Assembly (NCBI RefSeq): GCF_025215095.1
Contig: NZ_JALHAP010000066.1
Location: 1 to 64,000, forward strand
DNA: 64,000 nt
Reading direction: 5' to 3'
Source of the DNA: Dryocola boscaweniae
Lineage (GTDB): Bacteria; Pseudomonadota; Gammaproteobacteria; Enterobacterales; Enterobacteriaceae
The stretch's first letter is position 1, and each line of letters starts with the position of its first letter. Positions 35,564-44,613 of the stretch are shown in pieces. The position numbers and the translations under genes are program-made. Under the pieces are notes generated by a model that was given only the letters and a program-made list of their open reading frames with translations, searched no databases and was not told the origin of the DNA.

Positions 35564-35798
35564 AATTATACTCCACTAATGAACTCAGCACTACACCCAT
35601 CTACCAATTTAAGTAAAACACCCTAAGCTTTTGCGTGTTTCCTCAACTATTAACATTAGCTGTCCTGCCTGCTTTTCAATACAGGTGTTATCCAGATAAA
35701 CATTCACTAACAATATCCAGAATTTAGATAAACTTTCCGTAACAATTATTGTTGGCATACTTTGCCTTGTTAACGCATTTATTCCCGCCGTACGGCGG
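35564..35798. other. intergenic DNA between paired palindromes
   Basis: An AT-rich stretch with no credible gene. Near its right end is TCCCGCCG/TACGGCGGGA, a perfect 18-bp palindrome (35783-35800) that overlaps the start of palindrome copy 2. It probably contains the promoter for the regulator and pil operon. Confidence 0.4.
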
Positions 35799-35829
35799 GA
35801 CTTAACAAAATGGTTCATTTTGTTAAGTC
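35799..35829. repeat. 31-bp palindrome, copy 2 (likely operator)
   Basis: Perfect 14-bp arms GACTTAACAAAATG and CATTTTGTTAAGTC flank GTT. It lies 94 bp before the GrlA-like start codon. Two long identical dyads 263 bp apart suggest a dimeric DNA-binding protein that may act through looping. Confidence 0.6.
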
Positions 35830-35922
35830 AGACGTACAGAGTGCATGATTAAAAGGATGTGAGGTTCGGTGCCGGAGCATTTTTATCTCGTTCACCACAC
35901 TCTGTGCTTGAGGAGCATATGT

Positions 35923-36363
35923 ATGCAAACAGAGAAAAAGGTTCAGGGTGGCTTGCGTGTAATTGATGCACGTCAGTCTAATCATTGTTCTTACATTCTA
36001 CCACGCGAGCTTTGGGCATATGAGGAACATGCTCTTTACCGTTATGTTGCTCTCTGGAGCCTTATCTGCAAAAAATATATTTGCTGTGATGATGTGGCTG
36101 CTAATTTTGGTATCAGCGTTCGTCAGGCAACCAATATCATCTCAATGATCCATCGTCGTTATGGCGATGTGATTCAATGTGAAATTAAGAGGGTCAAATC
36201 TGAAAAAGGAAATTTGACTAAAACCCATATTCTTGTTACCCACATTCTTTCTGAAACCAGGAGGAAAAAGGAAAACGATAAAATTGAATCAGTAAATGAG
36301 AATGACAGAGCTGCATTAATAAACATGCGTGACTTTTTCCTTTATAAAAGAATGCACTCTTGA
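35923..36363 (+). CDS. GrlA/CaiF-family transcriptional regulator
   Basis: The 146-residue protein starts at ATG 35923 behind AGGAG (7 nt spacing). Its core reads LYRYVALWSLICKKYICCDDVA, then NFGISVRQATNIISMIHRR. This is the winged-helix pattern of the CaiF/GrlA family (GrlA: LYILVSLW-type segment, then FGINLRRASFII). GrlA activates the LEE through Ler. It precedes pilL by 41 bp and may be cotranscribed with the pilus operon. A paralogue lies at 48198-48626. The targets are unknown, but the pilus and T3SS on either side are the obvious candidates. Confidence 0.8.
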   Translation: MQTEKKVQGGLRVIDARQSNHCSYILPRELWAYEEHALYRYVALWSLICKKYICCDDVAANFGISVRQATNIISMIHRRYGDVIQCEIKRVKSEKGNLTKTHILVTHILSETRRKKENDKIESVNENDRAALINMRDFFLYKRMHS

Positions 36364-36404
36364 TTTCTTAGTCTTTTTGACAATTAATTTTAGGTAACGA
36401 TAAA

Positions 36405-37064
36405 GTGAACAGAAAGTGGGTATTACCTTTATGTATGCTGGGGATACTCAGCATCCCCGCTATGGCCTCCTGTGATGTAACAGGCAGCTCGGCTTCCGGG
36501 AATCGTTTTTTTCACCCGCAAACCGGTGATATGCAGGGGAACAAATGCGCCGATCCTTTAGCTCTCCAGGAAACACAACTCGATACACAAAGTGTTCCGG
36601 CAGCGGATTCTCCGGTGCTGAAGCCCAGCGATTTTTCATCGCAGAAAGATACCCGTTGGGATGCTCCGATAGAGAAAAAGCGCGATCCGGATATTCAGCG
36701 GGCTGACGCGTTGGTTAAATCGGCGAAAAGCTATGGAGAAGAGGCATTATCAACCTTCAATGTCCCAGCTTCGAGTGCGGATATAACAGGGATGCTTAAT
36801 ACAGGTGACTTGGAGTCCAGCGATGTATGGTGTGTAATTAAAGATAAAACGCTGAGCGAAAATATGCGTGCATGGGCGGATAAGGCACGCTGGAGCATTA
36901 AATGGCTTGCCGAATACGATTATCCAATTGTCTCACCGTTTTGTATCTCAGGAACTTTTCCACAGGCAATAGGTAGCGTAATTGGCGCTTATGCAAATAC
37001 TGCCCAGGTGCTATCGCTAGATCTTTATCCCAAACAAAATATCGCCACCATATCTTCAAAATAG
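36405..37064 (+). CDS. pilL: PilL/TcpQ-type pilus assembly protein
   Basis: The 219-residue protein has a signal peptide (to about MASC) and a C-terminal TcpQ/PilL domain: VWCVIKDKTLSENMRAWADKA (in parts VWCVIKDKTLSEN, MRAWADKARW), then FPQAIGSVIGAYA. Such proteins stabilise the type IVb secretin. The start is GTG 36405. The R64 PilL is larger, so this is a short form. First structural gene of the operon. Confidence 0.8.
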   Translation: MNRKWVLPLCMLGILSIPAMASCDVTGSSASGNRFFHPQTGDMQGNKCADPLALQETQLDTQSVPAADSPVLKPSDFSSQKDTRWDAPIEKKRDPDIQRADALVKSAKSYGEEALSTFNVPASSADITGMLNTGDLESSDVWCVIKDKTLSENMRAWADKARWSIKWLAEYDYPIVSPFCISGTFPQAIGSVIGAYANTAQVLSLDLYPKQNIATISSK

Positions 37065-37078
37065 TTGAAATAAAAAAT

Positions 37079-38665
37079 ATGCTTAATTCAAAAACGGCTC
37101 TTTGCGCAATTATTGCCAGTAGCTTGCTTTCTGGATGTTCATTTTCGCATACGGAGCGGAATGAAAAACAGATAGAAAATGCTTTTCAGCATGGCTCTTC
37201 TCTTATTAAAGAGTTACAGGCAGAAAAGGGAAATAATGTACGGGTGCATAAGTCACCGTGGGTGGCGAATACGCCATTCAAAATAAATCATGCAAGGTTA
37301 CCGGCTACTAAAAATTGTATGCTCTCTTTTGCAACCGGGATGCCCATGAAGCTCAACGAGTTCAGCAAAACGGTCAATAAGCTTTGTGGCGTGCCGGTAA
37401 AAATCACGCTGGATGCCGAACAAAAAGTAAATGGTATGCTGGGGGCAGGGCAGAAGAAAAGCGCCGCTGCGGGCGAGGAACAGTTGGTTGATATCCGCTG
37501 GGAGGGAACGCTGGATGGCCTGCTTGATACCGTGGCCTCCTCTTTAGGGTTGTCATGGAAATATACCGATGGGGAGGTCAATCTTTATTATCTGGAGTCG
37601 CGAACCTTTAACGTCTTTGCCATACCTTCCCAGACAGATATGCGTTCGATCGTCCAGTCTGGTATTGATGCCGGTATTGGCGGCAGCCAGGAAGGCAGTA
37701 CAGCCAGTTCCGAAAGTAACGGAAAAGGCCAAAGTTCCCAGACTACTTCGGTGTCGCTACAAAGCGATATGGTAAATGATATTCAGAAAAGCGTGGAAAC
37801 GATGCTGACCCAGGGAGTTGGCAGGCTATCGGCTTCGCCTTCAACCGGCAAGCTGACGGTGACAGATACACCTGAAGTTTTGGCCCGGGTACAGCGCTAT
37901 ATTGATAGTGAGAATAGCTCTATTACAAAGCAGGTATTGCTCAACGTCAAGGTGCTCTCCGTTACCCTGGATGACAGCAATCAGTTTGGCATTGACTGGA
38001 ATATGATTTACAGCGGTAGTCGCTTTGGGGCTTCAATGCTGGGAGCTATGACATCTTCGGGTGCCACGGCCGCCAGCGGGAGTAATTCTGTTTCTGCATC
38101 TATTCTGGACGGTAATTTCGTTAACTCCAGTTCGCTGATTAATGCGCTGGCGCAGCAGGGAAAAGTTTCGGTAGTGACTTCTCCTTCGGTTACCACACTT
38201 AATTTACAGCCTGTTCCTGTTCAGGTGGCTACGCAGACCAGCTATCTCGCGCGAGTTGAAAGCAGTACCACGGCAAACGTCGGAACGTCCATGACGTTGA
38301 CCCCGGGCACGGTGACCAGCGGATTCAATATGAACCTGCTTCCGTTTGTTATGCCGGATAATCAGATGCTGTTGCAGTACTCTATTAACCTGAGCGAGCT
38401 TAAAAGCCTTAAAGAGGTGAAAAGTAGCGACAGCGATGATGGCAATAAAATCCAGGTTCCTGAAATCGAAAATCGTATCTTTTCGCAGAAGGTCAAGCTG
38501 CGTTCCGGTCAAACGCTGGTGCTGTCCGGCTTTGAGCAGAATTCAAGCAATGCCAGCCGTAGCGGTTTCGGCAGTGTTTTTAACTGGTTGATGGGGGGCG
38601 GGGTTAGCACGTCGGACAAACGCAATATCATCGTCATTATGATTAGCCCGGCGGTTATGGAGTAA
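37079..38665 (+). CDS. pilN: type IVb pilus lipoprotein secretin PilN
   Basis: The 528-residue protein has a lipobox LLSGC (about residue 20), an N-terminal STN-like region (FATGMPMKLNEF), and a C-terminal secretin domain with VTSPSVTTLNLQPVPVQ and SGQTLVLSGFEQ. It forms the outer-membrane channel for the pilus. The length fits PilN/BfpB secretins (about 550). Confidence 0.92.
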   Translation: MLNSKTALCAIIASSLLSGCSFSHTERNEKQIENAFQHGSSLIKELQAEKGNNVRVHKSPWVANTPFKINHARLPATKNCMLSFATGMPMKLNEFSKTVNKLCGVPVKITLDAEQKVNGMLGAGQKKSAAAGEEQLVDIRWEGTLDGLLDTVASSLGLSWKYTDGEVNLYYLESRTFNVFAIPSQTDMRSIVQSGIDAGIGGSQEGSTASSESNGKGQSSQTTSVSLQSDMVNDIQKSVETMLTQGVGRLSASPSTGKLTVTDTPEVLARVQRYIDSENSSITKQVLLNVKVLSVTLDDSNQFGIDWNMIYSGSRFGASMLGAMTSSGATAASGSNSVSASILDGNFVNSSSLINALAQQGKVSVVTSPSVTTLNLQPVPVQVATQTSYLARVESSTTANVGTSMTLTPGTVTSGFNMNLLPFVMPDNQMLLQYSINLSELKSLKEVKSSDSDDGNKIQVPEIENRIFSQKVKLRSGQTLVLSGFEQNSSNASRSGFGSVFNWLMGGGVSTSDKRNIIVIMISPAVME

Positions 38666-38668
38666 TGG

Positions 38669-39919
38669 ATGAAGAAACCCCATAAGCATAAGCAAAGTAC
38701 GTCAGCAACAGAAGATAGTGCGCTTGCCCTGCTGGCAATAAAGGGGCGAGATATGGCGGTTGCCGGGCTTATCTGGCAGCCAATCCATACTGTCAGAAAC
38801 GTTCAGGCCGAAGCGCGTGGACTTTTGAAACAGGAGGGGTGTGAGTATTTTTTGACCTATGTGAAGGGCAATCGTGCGCAGTGTGGTATGACCCGATATC
38901 TGCCTTCCGGTAAACGTTGCTGGAGTGCCGTCATGATGTTATGTCAGGAGCTGGGCGATTCCTGGCTGGGGCTATTTTGCCTGCCTGATGGTCGTTACTG
39001 GCTGGCTGGTACCGATAACGGCATGGTAGTCCCGGGTTGTGACACGATTTTCGACCAGCGAGCGCAGGCGGCAGAACGCTATCGCGATTATGCTGATATG
39101 TTTGCCTGGCAGGCAAAGTATGTTTCTGGCATTGGCATAGAGAAAATTGACGGTCAGGATATCGATCTACAGTCGGTATTGAATAGATGCACGCTGAAAA
39201 ACAACCTGCGTATCGCCTTTGCCCATGAGACGCGGCGTCGTTTACGGCGCTTTGCCTCGTTAGGCATGCTATATGGCGTTCTGATCGCTGGCGTGTTAGG
39301 CGGATGGAAATATTATCAACATCGGCAGGAAGAAGAGCGGCAGGCTCAGCTCCGGGCAGAATTACTGGTTCGCCAGCGGGCTGTTGGTTTTGCGGAGCGA
39401 GCCTGGAGATCGGCCATACCGGCTGCCACTATGCTTAAAGGATGTCTGGAGGAGATAAATAAGCAGCCTGTGCTGATTGGCGGTTGGCAGATTGTTGGCC
39501 TGCAATGCGATGGTAGGCGCGTTATTGCTTCTTATAAAGGCGGGCATAATAGCACTAGCAAAGAGTTTATTCAGCAAATGCAAGGGCAGAACTATAAATT
39601 CCAAAAAGGAATGACCGTTGAGGTTACTGGCACGCTTAAATTATCCGGGGATCGCCGCCATGAAAAGCTTCAGCCTATTGCTGTGGTCGCAGCAGATTTT
39701 CTTGAAAATCTGCAACTCGGAATAGCTAAGGGAAAGTTTGATGATGTGCTTTCCACAGGCAAGAAAGTGGCTAAATATGAATTGACCACTGAGCTGTCGC
39801 CTCTGACATTAGTGTCAGGATGGAATATGGATGGTGTGGTGGTTCGCAGGCTGGATACCAAATTTTCCGCTCAGGGAATTGTTAGTTGGACGATGTCAGG
39901 AGAAATCTATGGTAAATAA
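38669..39919 (+). CDS. pilO: type IVb pilus assembly protein PilO
   Basis: The 416-residue protein has a cytoplasmic N-terminal half (1-190), one membrane helix near 194-211 (ASLGMLYGVLIAGVLGGW), a short coiled coil and a periplasmic C-terminal domain. This matches R64-type PilO, part of the inner-membrane platform. It starts 3 bp after pilN and overlaps pilP by 11 bp. Confidence 0.85.
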   Translation: MKKPHKHKQSTSATEDSALALLAIKGRDMAVAGLIWQPIHTVRNVQAEARGLLKQEGCEYFLTYVKGNRAQCGMTRYLPSGKRCWSAVMMLCQELGDSWLGLFCLPDGRYWLAGTDNGMVVPGCDTIFDQRAQAAERYRDYADMFAWQAKYVSGIGIEKIDGQDIDLQSVLNRCTLKNNLRIAFAHETRRRLRRFASLGMLYGVLIAGVLGGWKYYQHRQEEERQAQLRAELLVRQRAVGFAERAWRSAIPAATMLKGCLEEINKQPVLIGGWQIVGLQCDGRRVIASYKGGHNSTSKEFIQQMQGQNYKFQKGMTVEVTGTLKLSGDRRHEKLQPIAVVAADFLENLQLGIAKGKFDDVLSTGKKVAKYELTTELSPLTLVSGWNMDGVVVRRLDTKFSAQGIVSWTMSGEIYGK

Positions 39920-40343
39920 ATTTATCAAGAGGCTGATGATGTTGGTTTTGGTAAGTTATATGCCATTATCAGCTGCCGCTTTAACGGTAGGAGATATTAG
40001 TAATAGCCAGCAAAGTACTATTATGCTTAAGTCAGCTCTGGAGCGTGCAAAGCTTGAAAAAGAGCTTAGCGATATGAAGGATGTTAAGATTTCGGCGTCT
40101 GAAGTCTGTACCAATAAAGGGGTGGGCATGTTGACGTTGAAAGCCGTATATGGTGTTAAAAATTTGCGCTACGCTACTTTTTATTATAATCCATCAGCCA
40201 TTATTGAAGCTCGGATTGGTGATAACTTATTGTGTGGTGAGAAAGTAATGGCTATTCAACTGGATAACGTTAAAGTTGAAAAAGATGGGGTTGTTTATAC
40301 TATTACGGGCTCATCACGTACCGTAGCAAAAAATCAGGGTTAA
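39909..40343 (+). CDS. pilP: type IVb pilus assembly protein PilP
   Basis: The 144-residue exported protein has a signal peptide ending near LSAAA and mixed alpha/beta secreted domain with two Cys. AGGAGA precedes ATG 39909. In R64-type systems PilP lies between pilO and pilQ and supports pilus assembly in the periplasm. Confidence 0.8.
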   Translation: MVNKFIKRLMMLVLVSYMPLSAAALTVGDISNSQQSTIMLKSALERAKLEKELSDMKDVKISASEVCTNKGVGMLTLKAVYGVKNLRYATFYYNPSAIIEARIGDNLLCGEKVMAIQLDNVKVEKDGVVYTITGSSRTVAKNQG

Positions 40344-40345
40344 AT

Positions 40346-41857
40346 ATGGAAGATGCCAATAAGGAACTGATTTGCCTTACGGCTGCTGGAGGGACTTATG
40401 AACTTAACAGCGAAGCAAGGAAAATTATTTGTTTCACGGATACTGGTGAGTTATATATTTCTGCTTCGCATGAGAAATCATATTGGGTTCTGGCCTTTAT
40501 CGATAAGCTGAGGCGTAACTCTGTTAATTTTAAAACTAAATACGTTGGCATTGAAGATATTTCCCGGTTATACAGTAACAATGTTTCTCGTACTCATCGT
40601 AGCCAATCTTCTTCCGGTCGTCAGGAAGAGGTTATTACTATCATTTGTAGCGCCGTAAATATCAAGGCGAGTGATATCCATATTATTGTCAGAGACAACG
40701 TGACCCATGTTAAATATCGGGTAGATGGTGAGTTAAGGCAAAGTCAGGAAATGTCTGAGAATGACGGCCATGATATTTGTGCCACTATTTATCAGACCAT
40801 GTGCGATGTTGCAGAACCCGTATTTAATCCGCGCCGTAGTCAGGATGCGCGACTGATGGCTTCAGCGTTAGCAAAATGTGGGCTCTATGGTGGACGCATT
40901 GCAACGCGACCGACCGATAACGGTATGCTGATGGTTATTCGACTGTTATACGATCGCGGTAGTAGCTCCCTTGAACTTGATCACCTCGGGTATACATCTG
41001 AACAAATTACGATGATTAACCGTATGGCGGCCAGAAGATTCGGCATTAATATCCTGGCGGGTCCTACGGGGTCAGGGAAATCCACCACGCTTGAATGTGT
41101 TCTGAAGAGAATCATTAGCCAGCGAGAGGGGAAAGCACACGTCCTGACGCTGGAGGACCCGCCCGAATATCGTATTACTGGTGCGGTTCAGACTCCCATC
41201 TTGTGTGATAAAAGCGATGATGAAGGAATAAGCCGGGAATGGGCAAGAGCGATAGCTAACGCAATGCGTCTCGACCCTGATGTTTTGATGTGTGGAGAGA
41301 TTAGGGATCTCCATTCCGCGGTGGCAACGTTTCGTGCTGCGATGACGGGACACGGTGTCTGGACCACGGTACATGCCAACGATGCGCTAGCCATCCTGAC
41401 TCGTCTGCAGGATATTGGTGTCTCACCGGCGATTTTAACGGACGCGACGCTAGTGACCGGGCTTATCAGCCAGGTACTGGCCCGTAAATTATGCCCCGAT
41501 TGTCGTAAGCCATGGCACGAGCACAGGAAGAAAATTGCGACGGATATTCGTTCAAGAGTTGAGAAATATTGTCAACTGGAGCAGATCTATTTACGTGGTG
41601 AAGGCTGTATCTCCTGTAACTTCAGCGGAATTAAAGGTCGAACCGTTATTGCGGAAGTGATTGAACCCGATGATATGCTGATGGATATCTATAACCAGCA
41701 GGGAAAGAATGCCGCTCGTCGTTACTGGATTGAACAGTTAGGAGGATTAACGCGCAGGGAGATTTTGATCCGCATGATTAATCAGGGCCTTATCGATCCT
41801 TGTGAAGGTGAACAGGATGTTTGCATGTTGGATGATGATGAAATCCTTACTCTTTAA
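40346..41857 (+). CDS. pilQ: type IVb pilus assembly ATPase PilQ
   Basis: The 503-residue GspE/VirB11-type secretion ATPase shows Walker A GPTGSGKST (about 236-244), an Asp box (LTLEDPPEY), Walker B MRLDPDVLMCGEIRD, a His box (TGHGVWTTVHAND) and a zinc-binding pair CPDC...CISC. It powers pilin polymerisation. No separate retraction ATPase gene is seen. Confidence 0.95.
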   Translation: MEDANKELICLTAAGGTYELNSEARKIICFTDTGELYISASHEKSYWVLAFIDKLRRNSVNFKTKYVGIEDISRLYSNNVSRTHRSQSSSGRQEEVITIICSAVNIKASDIHIIVRDNVTHVKYRVDGELRQSQEMSENDGHDICATIYQTMCDVAEPVFNPRRSQDARLMASALAKCGLYGGRIATRPTDNGMLMVIRLLYDRGSSSLELDHLGYTSEQITMINRMAARRFGINILAGPTGSGKSTTLECVLKRIISQREGKAHVLTLEDPPEYRITGAVQTPILCDKSDDEGISREWARAIANAMRLDPDVLMCGEIRDLHSAVATFRAAMTGHGVWTTVHANDALAILTRLQDIGVSPAILTDATLVTGLISQVLARKLCPDCRKPWHEHRKKIATDIRSRVEKYCQLEQIYLRGEGCISCNFSGIKGRTVIAEVIEPDDMLMDIYNQQGKNAARRYWIEQLGGLTRREILIRMINQGLIDPCEGEQDVCMLDDDEILTL

Positions 41858-41871
41858 GAGGCTGACAGCAT

Positions 41872-42960
41872 ATGCTTAATGAACTGAATGATTATCTGGC
41901 ACCAGTAAACCGATATTTAACTAAGCTTTCTTTCACTGGAAGTACCCGACTCGATTTTTATCGCTCGTTATTATTACTGCTTGATAATCAAGTGCGGCTT
42001 AATGAAGCGCTGGCCGAACTTTATACCGTTTATAGCAACTATGGTAAACGAAAGAACGCACCTGTTGCCGTTATTATTGATGAATGCTTGAAGAAGATGA
42101 ATGAAGGGGAATCGTTTAGCGAAGCTTTAAGCCGGTGGCTACCGGTGGAGGAGGGGATGTTGCTTCATGCTGGGGAAATGGCCGGGAAACTCGGTAAGGC
42201 ATTCAACGAAGCAGAAAAAATAATGGCGGCGCGTAAACGAATTATTGGCGCTATTGCTGGAGCTTTGGCATACCCGTTATTGTTGTTTGTTATGATGGGC
42301 TTTTTGCTCCATATGATCGCCACCGATCTGGTCCCCAAACTGGCAAGAGTGGTTGATCCCGCTAAATGGAACGGAAGCGCCGGGTTATTGCGCGATATGG
42401 CTTTTTTTGTTACCCAGTATGGTGTAGTAGCCGTCATGGCGGCGGTCGTAATATCTATTCTTATTGCAATAAGCTTACCGCTTCTCAGGGGGAAGTTACG
42501 GATTTTACTTGATACTATCCCGCCCTGGTCTATCTATCGCCTGGTACATGGAACCACGTTTCTTCTGAACATAGGTTCCCTGATCAAATCAGGTATGCGA
42601 TTGAATACTGCACTGGATAAATTAAGCGTTGGCGCCAGTCCATGGTTAACTGAGAGAATTGAAGCCACCAGGGATGGGTTAACTGAAGGGAAAAACTTTG
42701 GTGAGGCGCTGATTTCATCTGGGTATAATTTTCCGGATCAAAAGGCTAATCGTTTTTTGGCTGTTATTTCTGCTTATAGCGGGATTGATAATGCAATTAT
42801 TAAATTCAGCAACCGGTGGTTAGATGAGACGGTAAATAAGATTCAAAGCGTAGCTAAAATTATGTTGATGTCAGGGGTCGCTGGCGTAGGTATTATTATG
42901 TTACTGGTTATTGCCGGTGCTGGCGGTATTCAGGATGCCATCCAGGCATCCGTTGGTTAA
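41872..42960 (+). CDS. pilR: type IVb pilus inner-membrane platform protein PilR
   Basis: The 362-residue GspF/PilC-family protein has two repeats of cytoplasmic helices (LNEALAELYTVY, GESFSEALSRW; and MRLNTALDKLSVG, GKNFGEALISSG) and three membrane segments (about 125-150, 180-205, 335-355). It couples the ATPase to the growing pilus. Confidence 0.92.
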   Translation: MLNELNDYLAPVNRYLTKLSFTGSTRLDFYRSLLLLLDNQVRLNEALAELYTVYSNYGKRKNAPVAVIIDECLKKMNEGESFSEALSRWLPVEEGMLLHAGEMAGKLGKAFNEAEKIMAARKRIIGAIAGALAYPLLLFVMMGFLLHMIATDLVPKLARVVDPAKWNGSAGLLRDMAFFVTQYGVVAVMAAVVISILIAISLPLLRGKLRILLDTIPPWSIYRLVHGTTFLLNIGSLIKSGMRLNTALDKLSVGASPWLTERIEATRDGLTEGKNFGEALISSGYNFPDQKANRFLAVISAYSGIDNAIIKFSNRWLDETVNKIQSVAKIMLMSGVAGVGIIMLLVIAGAGGIQDAIQASVG

Positions 42961-42983
42961 TTTTTTAATAAAAAAGGATTCTT

Positions 42984-43553
42984 ATGTTCCAGACAGATAT
43001 AGCTTCTTCTTATTTACCCCAGCCTGTGGTAAAACAAAAAGGATTTACCGCGCTTGAGTTGATTATTGTGCTAATAGTCGGATTTTCGATTATTGCTTTA
43101 TCAGCGAGTAAGATGGGGCAACTATTTTCCAGTTCAAGCACCAATGAAGCGATGAACAGTGTATTGAGTATTTATTCTGCCACGCGTGCGCTACAGAATG
43201 TCAATGGTTATGGTAGCGTTGGTGATGAATTATCGACGATCCTTATTGATACCGACACGATGCCAAAAAATTTGAGTATTGATACATCTTCCGGGAAAGC
43301 CAAAAATGAGTGGGCCGGCGAAGTTGCGATTACGGTAACCAACGATGGTAATGGCTTTGATATATCTTATCCAATGGTTCCCAAAGAAGCCTGTATTAAG
43401 CTCTCACAGCAATTAGCGCATTCAGGAAACTTCGATAGCATCAGCGTGGGAGGCCAGAATATCAATAGTACTAGCAGTCTGAGCGAAGTCAGTAAGGCCT
43501 GTTCGGCTGATAAGAATGATATGATATTTAGGGTAAACGCGGAAGATGAATAA
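42984..43553 (+). CDS. pilS: major type IVb prepilin PilS
   Basis: The 189-residue protein has a 20-residue leader ending in Lys-Gly, then FTALELIIVL with Glu at +5 and the N-terminal helix. Two Cys near the C-terminus (KEACIKL and SKACSAD) can form the D-region disulfide. The long leader and larger size mark type IVb. Strong RBS AAAGGA. Confidence 0.92.
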   Translation: MFQTDIASSYLPQPVVKQKGFTALELIIVLIVGFSIIALSASKMGQLFSSSSTNEAMNSVLSIYSATRALQNVNGYGSVGDELSTILIDTDTMPKNLSIDTSSGKAKNEWAGEVAITVTNDGNGFDISYPMVPKEACIKLSQQLAHSGNFDSISVGGQNINSTSSLSEVSKACSADKNDMIFRVNAEDE

Positions 43554-43587
43554 TACTATTCTGCGCTTTAATTAACTAAAAAATAAA

Positions 43588-43618
43588 AGGCCATGATTGT
43601 AAAATACAGTCATGGCCT
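43588..43618 (+). promoter_or_regulatory. hairpin between pilS and pilM
   Basis: AGGCCATGA and TCATGGCCT form a 9-bp stem that ends directly before the GGAGG of the next gene. It may protect pilS mRNA from the 3' side or partly terminate transcription so that the major pilin is made in excess. Confidence 0.55.
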
Positions 43619-43629
43619 GGAGGTGAGTT

Positions 43630-44139
43630 GTGGTCTACGCGTTTTTCTTCTTTTTAGCTCTGATTCCCGCAAGCTATAATGCTTTATTAACAGATCTGAG
43701 TAATGTCTCCAGCAGCAGTATAAACAGCGCTGTAAATTATATTGATAATGTGCGCGGCGCCCTTGAACGATATCGCGCAGAAAATGCGGATAAAGAGGGG
43801 ACTGTTGCGTTTAGCAAGCTTCTCCTTCCTGATTCGGCACATCTTGTAGAGCGCTCTGATTCGCATTTTCTTATCGATAGCAACGGAATCTATATTGTTT
43901 TCGATAAACCTTTTCCCGGGCTTGCCGATGCTTTAATGAAAAAATATTCCGACGACACAGGGCCGTTTCCCGAAGGTGAACGCAAGGGCCTCATTGGTTA
44001 CTACCATACCGGGTTTAATCGTAACGGCTGTTTGATGACAGTAGCCAGATACCCTGAAGAATCGTCAGGCTGTACCCGTCCTTTGCCGCCGACAATAGCT
44101 GAGGGTGCTTTAGTTTTTACTGACAGAGGGCATGAGTGA
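43630..44139 (+). CDS. pilM: PilM-like pilus protein
   Basis: The 169-residue protein has an N-terminal membrane anchor (FFFFLALIPASY) and then an exported domain, with INSAVNYIDNVRGALERY, EGTVAFSKLLLP and GIYIVFDK. This is the pattern I recall for PilM of IncI plasmids (N-terminal helix, GTV-x-x-x-x-L-x-LP, VYVYF). Start GTG 43630 with GGAGG 6 nt upstream. Confidence 0.6.
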   Translation: MVYAFFFFLALIPASYNALLTDLSNVSSSSINSAVNYIDNVRGALERYRAENADKEGTVAFSKLLLPDSAHLVERSDSHFLIDSNGIYIVFDKPFPGLADALMKKYSDDTGPFPEGERKGLIGYYHTGFNRNGCLMTVARYPEESSGCTRPLPPTIAEGALVFTDRGHE

Positions 44140-44597
44140 TGTTGCCTAACTGGCGGTGGTTATTATTACTAATATTTCTCTGTTGTCATACCGCAACGGC
44201 CTGGTGTTTTAATCTGGCCGCTGAGGAGTTTCATCTTGAACCACAAATTATTTATGCTATTGCTAAAGCAGAATCAAATCTGAACACGAATGCAATCCAT
44301 ACCAACCATAATGGTAGCTTTGATATTGGATTAATGCAGATCAACTCTATACATGAGCCAGAACTGGGGCGTCTGGGAATTTCAATGGATGAATTAATGG
44401 AGCCATGTAAAAACATTATTGTTGGGACCTGGTTGCTGCGTAAAAGTATCGATCGCGCCGGAGAACTGTGGAAAGGGATAGCTTTGTATCATTCGGCGAC
44501 CCCTGCTTATGGAATAAAATATGTTTTGCGTATCCGGTCAATATATTCACGATTAAGCAATCAAGAATTGCGTAATTTCGATAAGGACGCGGGCTAA
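44139..44597 (+). CDS. pilT: PilT-like lytic transglycosylase
   Basis: The 152-residue SLT-family murein hydrolase has a signal peptide (ends near ATAWC), catalytic Glu in AIAKAESN and the GSFDIGLMQIN motif. It opens peptidoglycan for pilus assembly. The ATG overlaps the previous TGA. In R64 nomenclature this is PilT, not the retraction ATPase. Confidence 0.88.
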   Translation: MLPNWRWLLLLIFLCCHTATAWCFNLAAEEFHLEPQIIYAIAKAESNLNTNAIHTNHNGSFDIGLMQINSIHEPELGRLGISMDELMEPCKNIIVGTWLLRKSIDRAGELWKGIALYHSATPAYGIKYVLRIRSIYSRLSNQELRNFDKDAG

Positions 44598-44613
44598 TGC
44601 TTGCCCTTTAAAT

